Shown here: positions 13,148 to 24,390 of the stretch, in pieces
Layout of the letters: the number at the start of each line of letters is the position of its first letter
How positions within the stretch are numbered: the stretch's first letter is position 1
Assembly (NCBI GenBank): GCA_948567375.1
Contig: OX419760.1
Span: forward strand, 23,870,001-23,934,000
Source of the DNA: Lunularia cruciata
Lineage: Eukaryota; Streptophyta; Marchantiopsida; Lunulariales; Lunulariaceae
Length of the DNA stretch: 64,000 bases
Direction: 5' to 3'
Position numbers and translations under genes: made by a program
The notes under the pieces: model-generated
The model's database searches: none
The model's input: only the letters and a program-made list of their open reading frames with translations
Told to the model about the DNA's origin: nothing

Positions 13148-13826
13148 GGTGCTGCAAGCAGACTTTTCAGTACCTGGTGGTATGAAGGAATTAAAAGTTA
13201 TTGAACGCCAGCTCTACTTAACTCGGGTGAGGTTAAACTAACTCCTGGTTTTCTTGTCTGATCAGATCCCATGTTAGTAGGTGCTGCAAGCAGACTCTCT
13301 ATCCTGGAGGTATCAGGAAGTAAAAGTTACTGATTGACTCCAGTTCAAGCTAACTCGGCTAAAGTTAAACTTCTTCGTCCGTTTCTCGGGATGACCGCCA
13401 CCGAACACTCCAATGCGTGGGGTCACGAGGGAGTACCAGTTTCACAACTCTAGTTTCCTTTAACTCGGGTCAGGTTAGATAAACTCGTCCTCTCCTCCAG
13501 ACGCCCTCTCAGCTGGTCTTGCAGTGGACTTCGACACCCGAGATCCACGAAAAAGTAACTCCAGCTAAAATTAACTCGGGCCACGTTAGACTATCCACTG
13601 GCAAGAGTCAAAATTTCATTCTCTACATCCTGCACTGCTACTGCCCGCCCGCGATCACCGTCCTACTGTAGTTTATTGAGACAGTGCAATTTAAATACAC
13701 GTCTGGTGCCGGTGCTGCAGCAGACTTTAGGAGATAGGAGAAAGTAAGAACCTCACTGAACCTCACTGAACCTCACTGAACCTCACTTGCTCCAGATCTA
13801 ACCAGCTCAGGTCAGGTTAAACAAAA
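13148..13826. repeat. Degenerate tandem array with two conserved cores
   Basis: A diverged unit of about 110-130 bases repeats four to five times. Core A, TAACTCGGGTSAGGTTARAC-like, occurs at 13219, 13351, 13461 and 13572, with a partial copy at about 13802. Core B, GGTGCTGCAAGCAGACT, occurs at 13148 and 13280 and as GGTGCTGCAGCAGACT at 13711. Between 13751 and 13790 a 10-base unit CCTCACTGAA is repeated about four times. No ORF runs through the array, so it is non-coding. Confidence 0.75.
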
Positions 13827-13829
13827 CTG

Positions 13830-15360
13830 TTACCAATAGTCAACGTAAATTCCTCACATCCTCCACTTCTACGTGTTCACCCGTCATATTTAAATTAATA
13901 GCATCACAGAGCAGTACAGTAATTAGATTCTACAGAGAATGTCGGTTATACTCGAACATGGCGACGTTCCTTGGCACCAGGTTTCCAGCTTCTTGTGGAT
14001 GGCTGCCTACGGTAGGTTGACTGTTAAGACTGACGAGGACGGACTCACTTGACGGCTGCTTGGACGGAGTAGAGTATCTTCAGGCTACGGTAGTCCCATC
14101 CGGTAAACCCTGCTTCGCCCCTGCCTGGTCGTACCTACCCTGGAACATGGTCAGCGGGACCATCCTGCTTACTCGGTATGGATTTTCGTCATTACCGTGT
14201 GCTACGGAGACATTCGGGCTACTTGGTAGTGGTCATTACCATGTGCTCTAGTTACTGTGAATAACAGTCATGACACTATTTGCTACCCTCTGGACACGGG
14301 ATTCAATTCTTGACCCAGGTAGTTACCCACATCTCATCGCTTTTCTTCACTCTGTAGTGGACTGAAATCTTCTAGGCTTATTGTCCGATATGCCATGGTT
14401 GGCAAGCATTTTCTGTCATGTGGCATTTGACTTTATTTAGAAGGCTCACTTTGTCAAGAATGTGTGCACACATATAAACAATACTCGTGGTTGGGTTGAA
14501 TGAAGAAGAATAAGCTTAAATTCCTTATGGTCTACAAATGCACAAAGAAAATTGCTGCTATGAGCTAGTGGTCAATATCTTCACAGTTCTAAGACAGTTT
14601 ATTATTCTATGATTGAGACCTTTTTCATGTGACCGGTTGTGACTAAATAAAGAAGAAAGATAGCAACCAAGTCCTTACTACAGAATCGTAGTGGGGTCGT
14701 TTCCACCTTTTATGGATCATGGATAACCTTCTTGACCACACTATACACGATACAATAGGAATTTATACTAGCCCCTCCTCTCTGGCGGGGCTATTATAAC
14801 AACATAAATAGCTCTTGTGGAATTATAAACCTATGAATTATTAATCCATATCCAGCTAGCTATTTAAACAGCTCTACTTACGCACGATGTATATCAACCT
14901 TATAACTACACTCATCTGAAAGAAATCTTCACAAGTAGTACTAGTTTAAGTCAATCTGGATTTTAATACAATTAAACAGGGGAGGACTTTGGGATGTACA
15001 TCAAGATACATGAATTACTTTAATTCCATCCACTGATCAATAACGGATCAGTGGATTGGATTAAGGCGATGATTTCCTTTGTGTAGGAGAATTCCACGCG
15101 GGGGACAGTAGGGATGAGGACAATAGGGGCTTACGCAATTCCGCTCTAGGCGTAGACCAAACGGCGCAACCGCAACGCACGCGCAGCCCTACCTTTTCCT
15201 TACCCGGCACTCTCTCCTTGCGCGCGGGGTCTGCCCGCTGCCCATTCCTCGAAGAGTAAAGCATACCAAGTAGAATACCATGATGGGGAAATAACGAAGA
15301 AATATCTGGCGGACCGTTGGTTTATCCCCCCTGTCTTGAGTTTGGGCGAAGAAATTACTT
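13830..15360. other. No gene seen
   Basis: Short ORFs only. A stem-loop with 11-bp arms lies at 15028-15056. From 15061 to 15264 there is a small GC-rich patch, open on the minus strand for 67 codons, without a motif. Confidence 0.5.
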
Positions 15361-16350
15361 AGTAACCGTGGTTAATGTTTTTACCATAGATCCTTTTTAA
15401 ATAGATTTATATTATATTTCTTGATGATGAATTCTTTTCATCTTATTTAATTTTTAAAGAATTTCTTTTATGTCGATCAATAATAAAATATTATATTCTA
15501 GTGTATTGGTCAAAGAATTGAAAGTTACATATGATATAGGTCATACATAGTTCAGGTGAAGATATTTTACAGCATGAATATTACTTACAGCTCAAAGTGT
15601 TGATTTAATTTATTTTCGACTTTACGAATAAATAATTATTCAATATTTAATATAAATATTCGTTGTCGAAGGGTGATATCATCGATAGCTTATCCGATAC
15701 CGTCAATTTAATTCAAAGATATAATAGTCTGTTACTTATATAATGGAATTTCTTTTTATCAAGGACGCAAGCTTTAACGGATCTATATCAAGATGTTACT
15801 ATTTTTTCAGTTATTTATTTATGACATTATTTTTTCATAAAAATTTATCCGATTTCTTATATTTAAATTTTATATGTTTATTTTATAAAAATATATTATC
15901 ATTATATGATTACTCTTGAAATTTTTCTATAAAAATTTTCATAACAGAATGATAAGTGTCAAAATATATATCATATGTGGGTTGAAAATTTATCTTTATG
16001 GCGTTATATTGGAGATTTCATAATATTATAAATGTATAAAAATTAATATTGTTCTACATATATAAAAAATTTATTTATCTTTTATATTGAGATAGATCAT
16101 TTTTAGAATGTGTAATCTTCAAAATAAATTTTTGTGCAAAAAATAGTGAGGTAATTCTGATTACATTGTCCAATGCTTATGGAAGCATTGGACCCAACAA
16201 AATTTGTTTTTAATGATACTATAATATAGACAATCTGATCAGTTGTCCAATTATTTGATGGGTATTTTGTTCCACGTCCTTCTCTTATGATAGAGTTCTA
16301 TAAAAATATTTATATTCACATGAAACTAAGTGAAAACACGCATTAAACAA
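15360..16350. other. Second AT-rich island
   Basis: About 1 kb of strongly A+T-rich DNA with sharp edges, no coding potential and no legible transposon protein. It contains a perfect 11-bp hairpin with a four-base loop at 16168-16193. Confidence 0.6.
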
Positions 16351-17059
16351 ATTTAGATCGAGGAACCCGAATTATACATTATGAAACGTAAGCTTTAAAC
16401 TACATACGACACACAGCATCAACAAATAAGGTATCACTTGTACTCACCTACCCTATATCCATCTTATCCAGGTTTGGAAAGTGGAGATAAGCACACCGAT
16501 TTCTCTCATTAAGAAAAGTGATTATCCTCAAGATCTTAACGTAAGAAACGAAGCACATGCTTTAATCTGAATACACTCTTTTGCACGACAGATTGCTGGT
16601 GTACACAAGTTGCACATTATTGCCAAGTGGTTGGAGCTAAAGCCCAGCTAAAGATCGCTGGTTTTCTGACAAAAATCGTACCAATTTTGAAGCCCTTGAT
16701 CGGAGCGATTGCGTGTGTAAGTGTGAAATATCAAGTCCCCCGCCGGATAAAGGTAACTTCAATAGTTGATTTCCCCAAGTAGATAAGACAACCATGTATA
16801 CATCACCTTGTTAACAAAACCAATAAACACTGATTATTTTATTTATTGGTGTTACTTATTCCTGTATTATATCGTAAGACATTACGACATCTGAATGTAC
16901 ACTAGCAGCGGCTATGGGTACGATGAAAAATGGAAAAAAAAAGACGTTTTAAACACTGCTTCAAACATGGTTGGTAGCATTTCGAATTTAGGATGGAAGA
17001 CAATGAGCAGACTTTTGTCTCCATCTCTGAGTGCAATACAGTAGAAGATTGTTGTCTTG

Positions 17060-17600
17060 GTAACCTGGCGTACCTTGATGTTGACTGGTGTATTGTAAAC
17101 TCATGTTGAAAAAACGTTCAAAGAAGTAGCGCCACTGGCAAAAGATAAAATAATATGAATGTCAAATGTCGTTAAGTCTGTGTGTCTTGATTTTGACTAG
17201 TGCAGTTCAAACGCACGTTGAGATAAAGGTAAAAATAGCAACGCCACCGCATAACGATAAAAATTAAAAGAAATCATCAACTAACTCGAGATACCTGGTG
17301 TTACCTTGATTTTGACTGGTGTAATTCAAAATCACAGTAGGGCCCCTGCACTATGATAAATAAGAACAGAATTCCGTAATTCCTTGAACCGGTGTGCAGC
17401 TACATCGAAAGAATGTAGCTGAAAGAAATAGCCGAAAGAAAATTAGCGCGAGTACACAATGCTAAAATAAACAAGACATCAAAGATCCTCTAGTGAACGT
17501 TGATTCATTGATGTAGTGTAATCTCGTATTTAAAACATAGCCAAAGAAAGCTGCGGCAGTGCACAACTCTAAAATAATAGCCAAAGGGTGGTATATATAG
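17060..17600. repeat. Degenerate tandem repeats, about 112-118 bp unit
   Basis: A core reading CCTTGATKTTGACTGGTGTA appears near 17072, 17184 and 17302, with weaker copies near 17391 (CCTTGAACCGGTGTGCAG) and 17500. Each is followed by an A-rich stretch containing AGCRACGCCACYGCA-like sequence and a run such as GATAAAA. All units are non-coding. Spacing between the first three cores is 112 and 118 bases. Confidence 0.7.
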
Positions 17601-19600
17601 GTTTCTAACGATAGTATTGTACGTCTCCCTTTCTTTTCTTACGGTGTACACCATAACACCTAATGTGTAACTTACCCATTGGCCTAACGTATTTATAATG
17701 TAAAGCCAAGAAATGTACTACATTTACAATTTTCATCACGCAGAATAGTTCAAATCCGACTTAACTATTGCTTTAAATCTCTGTTGGCATCATTTTCAGG
17801 TTAAGTGTCAATCAATCTTATCGCAGCGCTATATAAAAGCTCTATTAACAACCGCATCTGAGAAATGGTACAGTTTTCGGTGTATATATCTGCAGCTTCT
17901 ACAAACCCAACATGTGTTAAAGAAAGTATTGTACGTCAACATTCCATCATTCATTCATTCGATTAGCATGTTTGAGTAAGAGCAATCTTCACGTTTGGTA
18001 ATGGAGTGAAAATAGCCTTTCTCCTTGCGAACAAACACGAGAGGAGATATGGCGGAAATGAAATCCTCTACGGACATTCATTGCCATCACCAGCATTTCA
18101 ACACATCTAACGGAATCATCCATTTCTACCCATGGAAAGCAGAACTTGCCAACTTTGTGTTCCAGATTCATGACCTAAAAGTAACTCCCAGTGGAACTTG
18201 TTTTCAACTTGTGGTGGAATGTCGAGTATAAGCCGGCTAACCATGGGGCGGCAACTGTAGGTTGGTAGTCTAAGATTCAATACTCTGTCGGAAGAAGAAT
18301 ACTTGTTTACATCACCTGGTAAGTATCTGGCCTACCTATAGCATTTTAACCTCTCCATATAAGGCCAAAGGAACTAACGAGTTACCGCAGTATCCGCCAT
18401 CTATCGCAGGTAGGTAAAGAATGAGAGTGCAATTTATAAAACCAGAGAAATCACAAACATACATGTTGAAATTAGACTCATGTCTGGAATTCCCAGGTTC
18501 CGATCTAAATTCCTTTCGTATTCCAGTCCTGTCTATAAGAATAAAGGACTGCTTGACTGACGAACTGGGTAAGTCAGCTACTGTACTAGTTGACGGACTA
18601 CGTCAAGTCATAGGAGCCGTACTTCTTTGATCGAGCCCCTGTCCCGTCGGAGACCTTACTCGCACGCCGCGTGACGGCATCTAGCATGACGTCGACGTCC
18701 GTTCGTCCATGGGATCTGCTCCGTAACGCTAGAGCCAAATCACACTTACGCCACTGCTGCTGCTGCTGTTGCTACTACTACTACTCCTACTACTTTCATC
18801 TCTAGAATAGTCAGTCGTAGCTTACATCGTTTGAAATAGACATGAGTCAAAGCCCGAGTGGATGTAGACCCGCTGTTTCTTCTCTGTCCTTCAGGATTTT
18901 CTTTCCACTCCTTTCACGGTTATCCATAAGCAGAACTCTTAAGTCACGAAGACGTTTGAAATTAAGACCATCTTCTGGCCTTCCGAAGGTTCGTGGCCTT
19001 TTGGTCGAGCTGTCGCTTTATGGGGGTCCCAGTCTAAATCTGTAGATAAGCGATCCCGGAAAAGGATTTGGAGCAAGTCGATTGGTGCAACCAACGCAAT
19101 TGTGGAAAATAAAATTTAAGATCTCCTGCCGCCGTTCCGGAGGTTGAGGAACGGACGGAAACTCGACGGCTGAGGATTAAGAACGGATTATCGAGACACA
19201 GCCAACCGGGTTAGTGGTAACCAATCGAGGAGTGGCGATTAGGACATTTCCTTAGGGTGGCGACTTTTAACGTCTGGCTCGTCCTCGTTTTACCTGGGGA
19301 AGGAAAAAACGCGCGGGGTCCGCCGATTCATCAACCACGACTCGCACGCTGTATCGACCGCCGGTTCGACTCTCGCAGCGTGTACTCCTGCATGGGGTGT
19401 TAGCGGGTCGGGTCAAATCCGGGGCGTGAAGGCCGTCGGATGGAGAATCGGAGGTCGGGGGAGTGCGCGAGAGATGGGATGGGAGATCGGAAGGAGAGGC
19501 AGCGGGTCCTCCTGCCCGAAAGGAACGGCTTAAGGAGATTCCGAAGTTTTTAGTTACGTAGGGAAAGGGCCAAGTTGGAGGGGCACCTGTCTCTCTAAAG
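17600..19600. other. No gene seen; upstream of the zinc-finger gene
   Basis: Only ORFs under about 70 codons, apart from an antisense 149-codon frame at 19267-19716 without motifs. A CTG/CTA trinucleotide tract lies near 18757-18795. The right part becomes GC-richer and CT-rich as the leader of the downstream gene begins. Confidence 0.5.
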
Positions 19601-20705
19601 AAGAGACCGAGAATTGTCAATTGTCTTTGCGCCTGCCTGCTTCGCTTGCTGCTGCTGCGTGTGCAGGGCAGGCAGCGAGAAAGAGAAGAGAGAGGAGAAG
19701 CAGAAAATCCATGCACTCACCCCTTCGCCTGTCTTCAGTTCGTTCCTTCCGCATAAGGGGTGGCGAGGAATTTTATTCTTTTCCCTTTTATGGTTGCACT
19801 CTCCACCTTCCCTCCCTCTCCTGTGTCGTATTCTTCTAAGCTGCTGCGTGCTGCTCCGAATTGGGCTTGGCGTGGGTGGTGGCTGGGTACTTAAACTGGG
19901 GGGTTGCCCTCGTCGAAGTTGTGCTTACCCCGACTCACTTACTGCCTCCGCTGCTGTTGCTGCTCCTTTCTCTATGAGCAATTCGATCTGTTGTCGAGCC
20001 CCCCGCTAGGCCTGTGTGAGTTTTAGATTCGGGTGAGGAGAGAAAGTGGTGGTATCTTAGTTGATGAGCAGTGGTAGTAGAAACAGTAAGCAATAGATGC
20101 TTGGAACTTCGCGCGAGGGCGAGGAGGAGGAGCTCAGGTCAGGAAGTGAGATTGAAACGAGCTGGTTTAGAATTCGATTCGCTGGGCGAGACGGGCGCCT
20201 GTTGGGGGCCGGGCCGGTGGATGAGCAATCGCAGCTGGGGAATTTGAGTGAGAGGTGCAGTTTGGAGTTGAATTCGCCGAGAGGGGATAGCTTGACGCTG
20301 TGGGAGTTCATAGATCTCGGGACTTCAAGAACTGTGAATTGGAGCAGGAAAGCGAAGTGCTTTACGGTCTGGGAGAGCGTAAGGAAGGCAGTTGGAGAAA
20401 CAGACAGACCCATAGGCCGGGCGGCAAGCTGATTACGATAGACCCCGAGTAGTCGTAGTGTGGTAGTTATTCGGGGTTATACTCACTAGCTTAGCTGAAC
20501 GTATATTATCGCTCAACTATGCTCAACAGTTACGATCGGCTGGGCACACTACAGTTTTCCTCTTTGGTAGCACGTTAATTACTGACTGGGGTGATCGTAG
20601 CTCTTGCGGAGGGCTTTGGTCATTCGTTTGAAGCTGGGCTGGTGGACTCGATACGTGGTGTAGTTATACTAGACGGGTGCACAAAAGGGAAGAATATCGT
20701 TGGAG
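19600..20705 (+). promoter_or_regulatory. Putative long 5' leader of the C2H2 gene
   Basis: GC-rich, CT-rich sequence directly upstream of the intronless zinc-finger gene, with GCTGCTG and GGCAGGCAG runs. It contains upstream ORFs, including 111 codons at 20097-20432 and 19 codons starting with the ATG at 20519. No transcription start can be fixed from sequence. If transcribed as a leader, the upstream ORFs would be expected to lower translation of the main ORF. Confidence 0.4.
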
Positions 20706-23700
20706 ATGATCGAGAATCAAGACATGTTTGCTGCTCATCGTCCCATCAGGGAGATGATGGAGATGAACTACAGTGCTGACGAGCGTGGGGCAATGACTGG
20801 GAGTGATAGCAGCATGCCGGGCTTAACCGCTCCGGGTCGCCTGGGGCGTGTAAACGAGGAGGGCAAGAAGCAGCCTGTGCCGTCTCAGCACCGGTCTTCT
20901 GTCACTCGTAACTACTCGGAGGTATCAGAAGAGCAGGAGGTGAGAAAAGAAGAAGGTGTTTTGAAGCTTTTCCCGTCGTCCTACCAGGAGGGTAATTTGG
21001 ACTCCTCCGACCCCATGGATACTGCTTCAGCTGAAGAAGAAGAAGAAGCAGGTCTGGACGTGAATTTTGGGCAAGCTCATGATGATGATGACGATGATGA
21101 AGTTTGTCAGTCCGGTAAAAGGTTACCAAGATATGACAATGACAATCTTGAAATGAGTCCAGATTTTGGTCGTCGGGAGGGCTCCCATTCGCGCCACATC
21201 TGTAAAGTATGCGCGAAGGAGTTTCCCTCTGGGAGAGCTCTGGGTGGGCACATGAGAGCCCATGGCAGCGGTGATGCTGCCGCTGGTCCACTCAACACAA
21301 CAGCAGATGGGAAGCAGCTCAATCGTACTTCTGGGCAGCTTGTCCTAAGCAATGCTGCTGTTGAGAATGGCAGTGAGCATGCCATGATTGTTAAGAAGGA
21401 GAACACACCATCTCCTTACTCGAAGCGCTCACGGCATAAAGATTTACAGAATGGGAGAGTTGCATCCGGCAGAAGGACTACAGGCAAGCGCAGAGAGAAG
21501 AGCACCAGTAAGTGTTCCTTGGAGGATGCAGCTGCAACAACCTCGTGCAGGCAGCATATGGTGGATGACGAAGAGCTCCAGGAGAATACAGGCTCCAACC
21601 GGGCTACAAAATTGGAACCACTCATGAGCAGCAGCTCATCTGGTGGGAACTCGGAGGATGGAGTTACACATGACGACGGTACAGCGACAGATGACGCTGT
21701 CGAAAATGTCTGCGACATTTGCAATAAGGAGTTCGACAATGGGAAGCAACTGAATGCCCATAAAAAATCCCACGAGGTGTACGCTCTAAGGAGCAACCCC
21801 AAGAGGAGCCGGCGGTTCATAGATCAGGATTACACCGAAGTCGCTCCATCCACCTTAATCACCAAGAAGACCTACCCCAATTTTGAGAAGGTGGATGGAA
21901 TCGAAAAGTGCTCGGAGTGCAACAAGCGCTTCCATTCCCTCAAGGCGTTGTTTGGACACATGAGGTGCCACCCCGATCGCACGTGGAGAGGAATTCACCC
22001 ACCATCAGAGGGGAAGGATGATCAGGGTGCAAGCACCAGCGCTGCTGGGGAACGAAATCAGCAGCAGACAGGACACAGGAAGAAAAAACCAAGGCCCAGT
22101 CCGACAACAGTGAACAACAATAATCGAGCGGAGGCTAATTCTTCAGAGTCGGACCCATCACACCCGGTAGCTATGAAACAGAGTGGGTCGAGGAGATCTC
22201 CTTCGGAGGAGATTGAAAGCGATACGGAGAGTATCGAAGCCGCTTACCGCCGTCAATCAGAGAGTCGTCGGTCTTCCTCCCCGGGATGGTTTTCTACCGG
22301 GAAGACTGGAAAACGATCGAAGCGAGCTTCACGGCAGAAATTGTTGCAGCGGATGAATTTCGCACCAAATGCACTTGTGATAGCCAACGCGCAAAGCAGC
22401 AATACTGGAGGAGGTTCGGGAGCTGGAGCTGAGGATCTCGATCCGGAAAGGGACCTGGCTTTGGTGATGATGATGCTTGGGAATGGGAAAACTGACCAGG
22501 AGTGCCAGGAAGGGGGAGCTGTTCCCGAGGTGCCTGTTCATGTTGGTTCGGTTGGTAACGACCTCTCTTCTGGTACAGAGAGGGACGATCTGGTTGAAGG
22601 AGCTGGAGCTGGTGTTACTACTGAGCTGCAAGGAGATCGTCCAGCTGATATGAGTGCAGCTGATTCGGAGGCTGAAAAACCCAACGTTGTGGACGAGGGG
22701 TGTCTCTCATCAGATAGCAAGGAAGTCTCAGGAGGTGGTGGCAGATCTCCAACGAGTCCCAGAAGAGGCGGCAAGTCTCCTCCACGAAGTCCCAGAAGTC
22801 CAAGGAGCGGCAAGGGAGCTGGGAATGGAAAGGGCGCAGGAGAATCCGGCGAGAGTAGTAAAGGCGAGAAGAAGTATAAGTGCTCCACTTGTGAGAGGAA
22901 ATTCCGCTCGCATCAAGCTTTGGGAGGCCACCGAGCCTCCCACAAGAAGGTCAAGGGGTGCCATGCACGGTCCAATGTCGACGAGAACATGCAAGATCTC
23001 TTGTCTGAGACAAGTGAGGAGTTTCTCAGGTCGGAGGAGCAGCTCCCCACTGAGCTGCAAGGAGATCTCTCCCAAAGCGAGGGTGACGATAAGGAGAGGC
23101 AAATGACCTCAGTCAGTAAGGAGGATAGCACTGAAATTGCACTGGGAGTCGGAGGAAGCATCAAAAAGGGTGCACACAAATGCACCGAGTGTCATCGGTG
23201 TTTCAATTCCGGGCAAGCGCTCGGTGGCCATAAGAGGTGTCACTTCGACCCCAGTAAGAAAGATAGGGAGAAAGAAGTGACCAGCAGCAACGTGGGAGGG
23301 AAGCAGCGGAGTGGAGGCAGGGGCGCTAGCTCCAGTCAGGGTCGAGCCAGAACACAGTCGGAACTGTCTGGAATCGATGGGAGGAACCATCAAATTGTCC
23401 GAGCCAAGTCCGACCCGTCGGCAAATTCTACAGCCGGCGAACGAGCTCAACCAGCAGCTCAAGTGAGGGCGGTAAAGGAGATCGACCTGAACTTACCACC
23501 TCCTGTCAATGCGGAGGACGAATTCTTTGGACAGGTCCAGAACCACTTCGAGTACGTCGAACAGAAGAGAGGGGGTGAGCAGAACAACCATTCTTACGGG
23601 GAAGGTCAGAGGGAGTATAACTTCACACTGCTGAGTTATGAAACCCGAGTGGACGATAACAGCGCCGACTTGAACTTACAAGCTACAATGGGTTTCAGAC

Positions 23701-23819
23701 CAACTGACCTGAGCAGGTATGTGACCTGCGATCAGTGCACATGCCAGTTTGTCTCAGTCGAGGCTCTGGAGGACCATATCAGATCTTATCACTCATCCAT
23801 GGCTCATCGGCCGATTTGA
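20706..23819 (+). CDS. Six-finger C1-type C2H2 zinc-finger protein with two DLNL motifs
   Basis: An uninterrupted ORF of 1,037 residues from the ATG at 20706 (MIENQDMFAAHR) to TGA at 23817. Six C2H2 fingers are visible: C166/C169/H182/H186 (GRALGGH), C336/C339/H352/H356 (KQLNAH), C402/C405/H418/H422 (KALFGH), C726/C729/H742/H746 (HQALGGH), C826/C829/H842/H846 (GQALGGH) and a C-terminal C1008/C1011/H1024/H1029 (VEALEDH). The QALGGH helix is specific to plant C1-type fingers (ZAT family), which bind short AGT-type DNA sites. EIDLNLPPP (DLNL 927-930) is an EAR motif that recruits TOPLESS-type co-repressors; a second DLNL lies at 988-991. Acidic runs (about 108-134), basic patches (KRSRHK about 240, KRSKRASRQK about 536) and an SP/RS-rich stretch (about 681-702) fill the linkers. 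Probable nuclear transcriptional repressor. It is far longer than typical ZAT proteins, and its targets are unknown. Confidence 0.96.
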   Translation: MIENQDMFAAHRPIREMMEMNYSADERGAMTGSDSSMPGLTAPGRLGRVNEEGKKQPVPSQHRSSVTRNYSEVSEEQEVRKEEGVLKLFPSSYQEGNLDSSDPMDTASAEEEEEAGLDVNFGQAHDDDDDDEVCQSGKRLPRYDNDNLEMSPDFGRREGSHSRHICKVCAKEFPSGRALGGHMRAHGSGDAAAGPLNTTADGKQLNRTSGQLVLSNAAVENGSEHAMIVKKENTPSPYSKRSRHKDLQNGRVASGRRTTGKRREKSTSKCSLEDAAATTSCRQHMVDDEELQENTGSNRATKLEPLMSSSSSGGNSEDGVTHDDGTATDDAVENVCDICNKEFDNGKQLNAHKKSHEVYALRSNPKRSRRFIDQDYTEVAPSTLITKKTYPNFEKVDGIEKCSECNKRFHSLKALFGHMRCHPDRTWRGIHPPSEGKDDQGASTSAAGERNQQQTGHRKKKPRPSPTTVNNNNRAEANSSESDPSHPVAMKQSGSRRSPSEEIESDTESIEAAYRRQSESRRSSSPGWFSTGKTGKRSKRASRQKLLQRMNFAPNALVIANAQSSNTGGGSGAGAEDLDPERDLALVMMMLGNGKTDQECQEGGAVPEVPVHVGSVGNDLSSGTERDDLVEGAGAGVTTELQGDRPADMSAADSEAEKPNVVDEGCLSSDSKEVSGGGGRSPTSPRRGGKSPPRSPRSPRSGKGAGNGKGAGESGESSKGEKKYKCSTCERKFRSHQALGGHRASHKKVKGCHARSNVDENMQDLLSETSEEFLRSEEQLPTELQGDLSQSEGDDKERQMTSVSKEDSTEIALGVGGSIKKGAHKCTECHRCFNSGQALGGHKRCHFDPSKKDREKEVTSSNVGGKQRSGGRGASSSQGRARTQSELSGIDGRNHQIVRAKSDPSANSTAGERAQPAAQVRAVKEIDLNLPPPVNAEDEFFGQVQNHFEYVEQKRGGEQNNHSYGEGQREYNFTLLSYETRVDDNSADLNLQATMGFRPTDLSRYVTCDQCTCQFVSVEALEDHIRSYHSSMAHRPI

Positions 23820-24390
23820 TCCTCTGAACACCTTCTCAGCGTGCTTGTACAATTCTTTGTAAACACTTCAGAGATCCAAAATTACACCTTCTTCATTCTG
23901 TCCCTATCACGGCCACTCCATTACACTCAATCGGGGACTCTTTCTATTGCCTTGCGGAAACTCACCTTGAACATTCATTACACTGAATTTCTGTGTAAAT
24001 ACCAATAACACTCAAACTGTAAATGATCTCACATAGGAAGAGCTCCTGGTCCTGATATGATCGCGATTTGGTGGCCCTGAGTTGTGACACAGTGATGACT
24101 TCTTCTGGTATCACAATTCTGGTACTTCAGTTCCTAGTAGAGGAAAGCAAGAGTAGCTCAGCTCAATTCTAAAAATTCAATTCAGTTAAGAGGTTCGGGG
24201 TACTGAGGAAGCACTATTTTGTTAAAGGGCAAGTGATACTTCACTTGCTGTGTGCTTTCTGTTGTACAGCATCTTTGTTAAATGGGCAGCATTGAGAACC
24301 CTTTTTCAGTACAATTTCAATTTCAAGTACAGTTTGTGCATGTGCGTGCATGTCTGTATGGATGTGGTGGAGTTATTAATCCGACCTAAT
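23820..24390 (+). other. Probable 3' UTR of the zinc-finger gene
   Basis: T-rich and A-rich sequence without ORFs follows the stop codon. No single polyadenylation signal stands out, as is usual in plants. Confidence 0.4.

Noticed and set aside
20902-23462. Series of antisense ORFs of 60-134 codons inside the zinc-finger gene
   Set aside because: They are shadows of the GC-rich coding sequence. Their Ser, Pro and Leu-rich composition mirrors the real frame and none has a motif.
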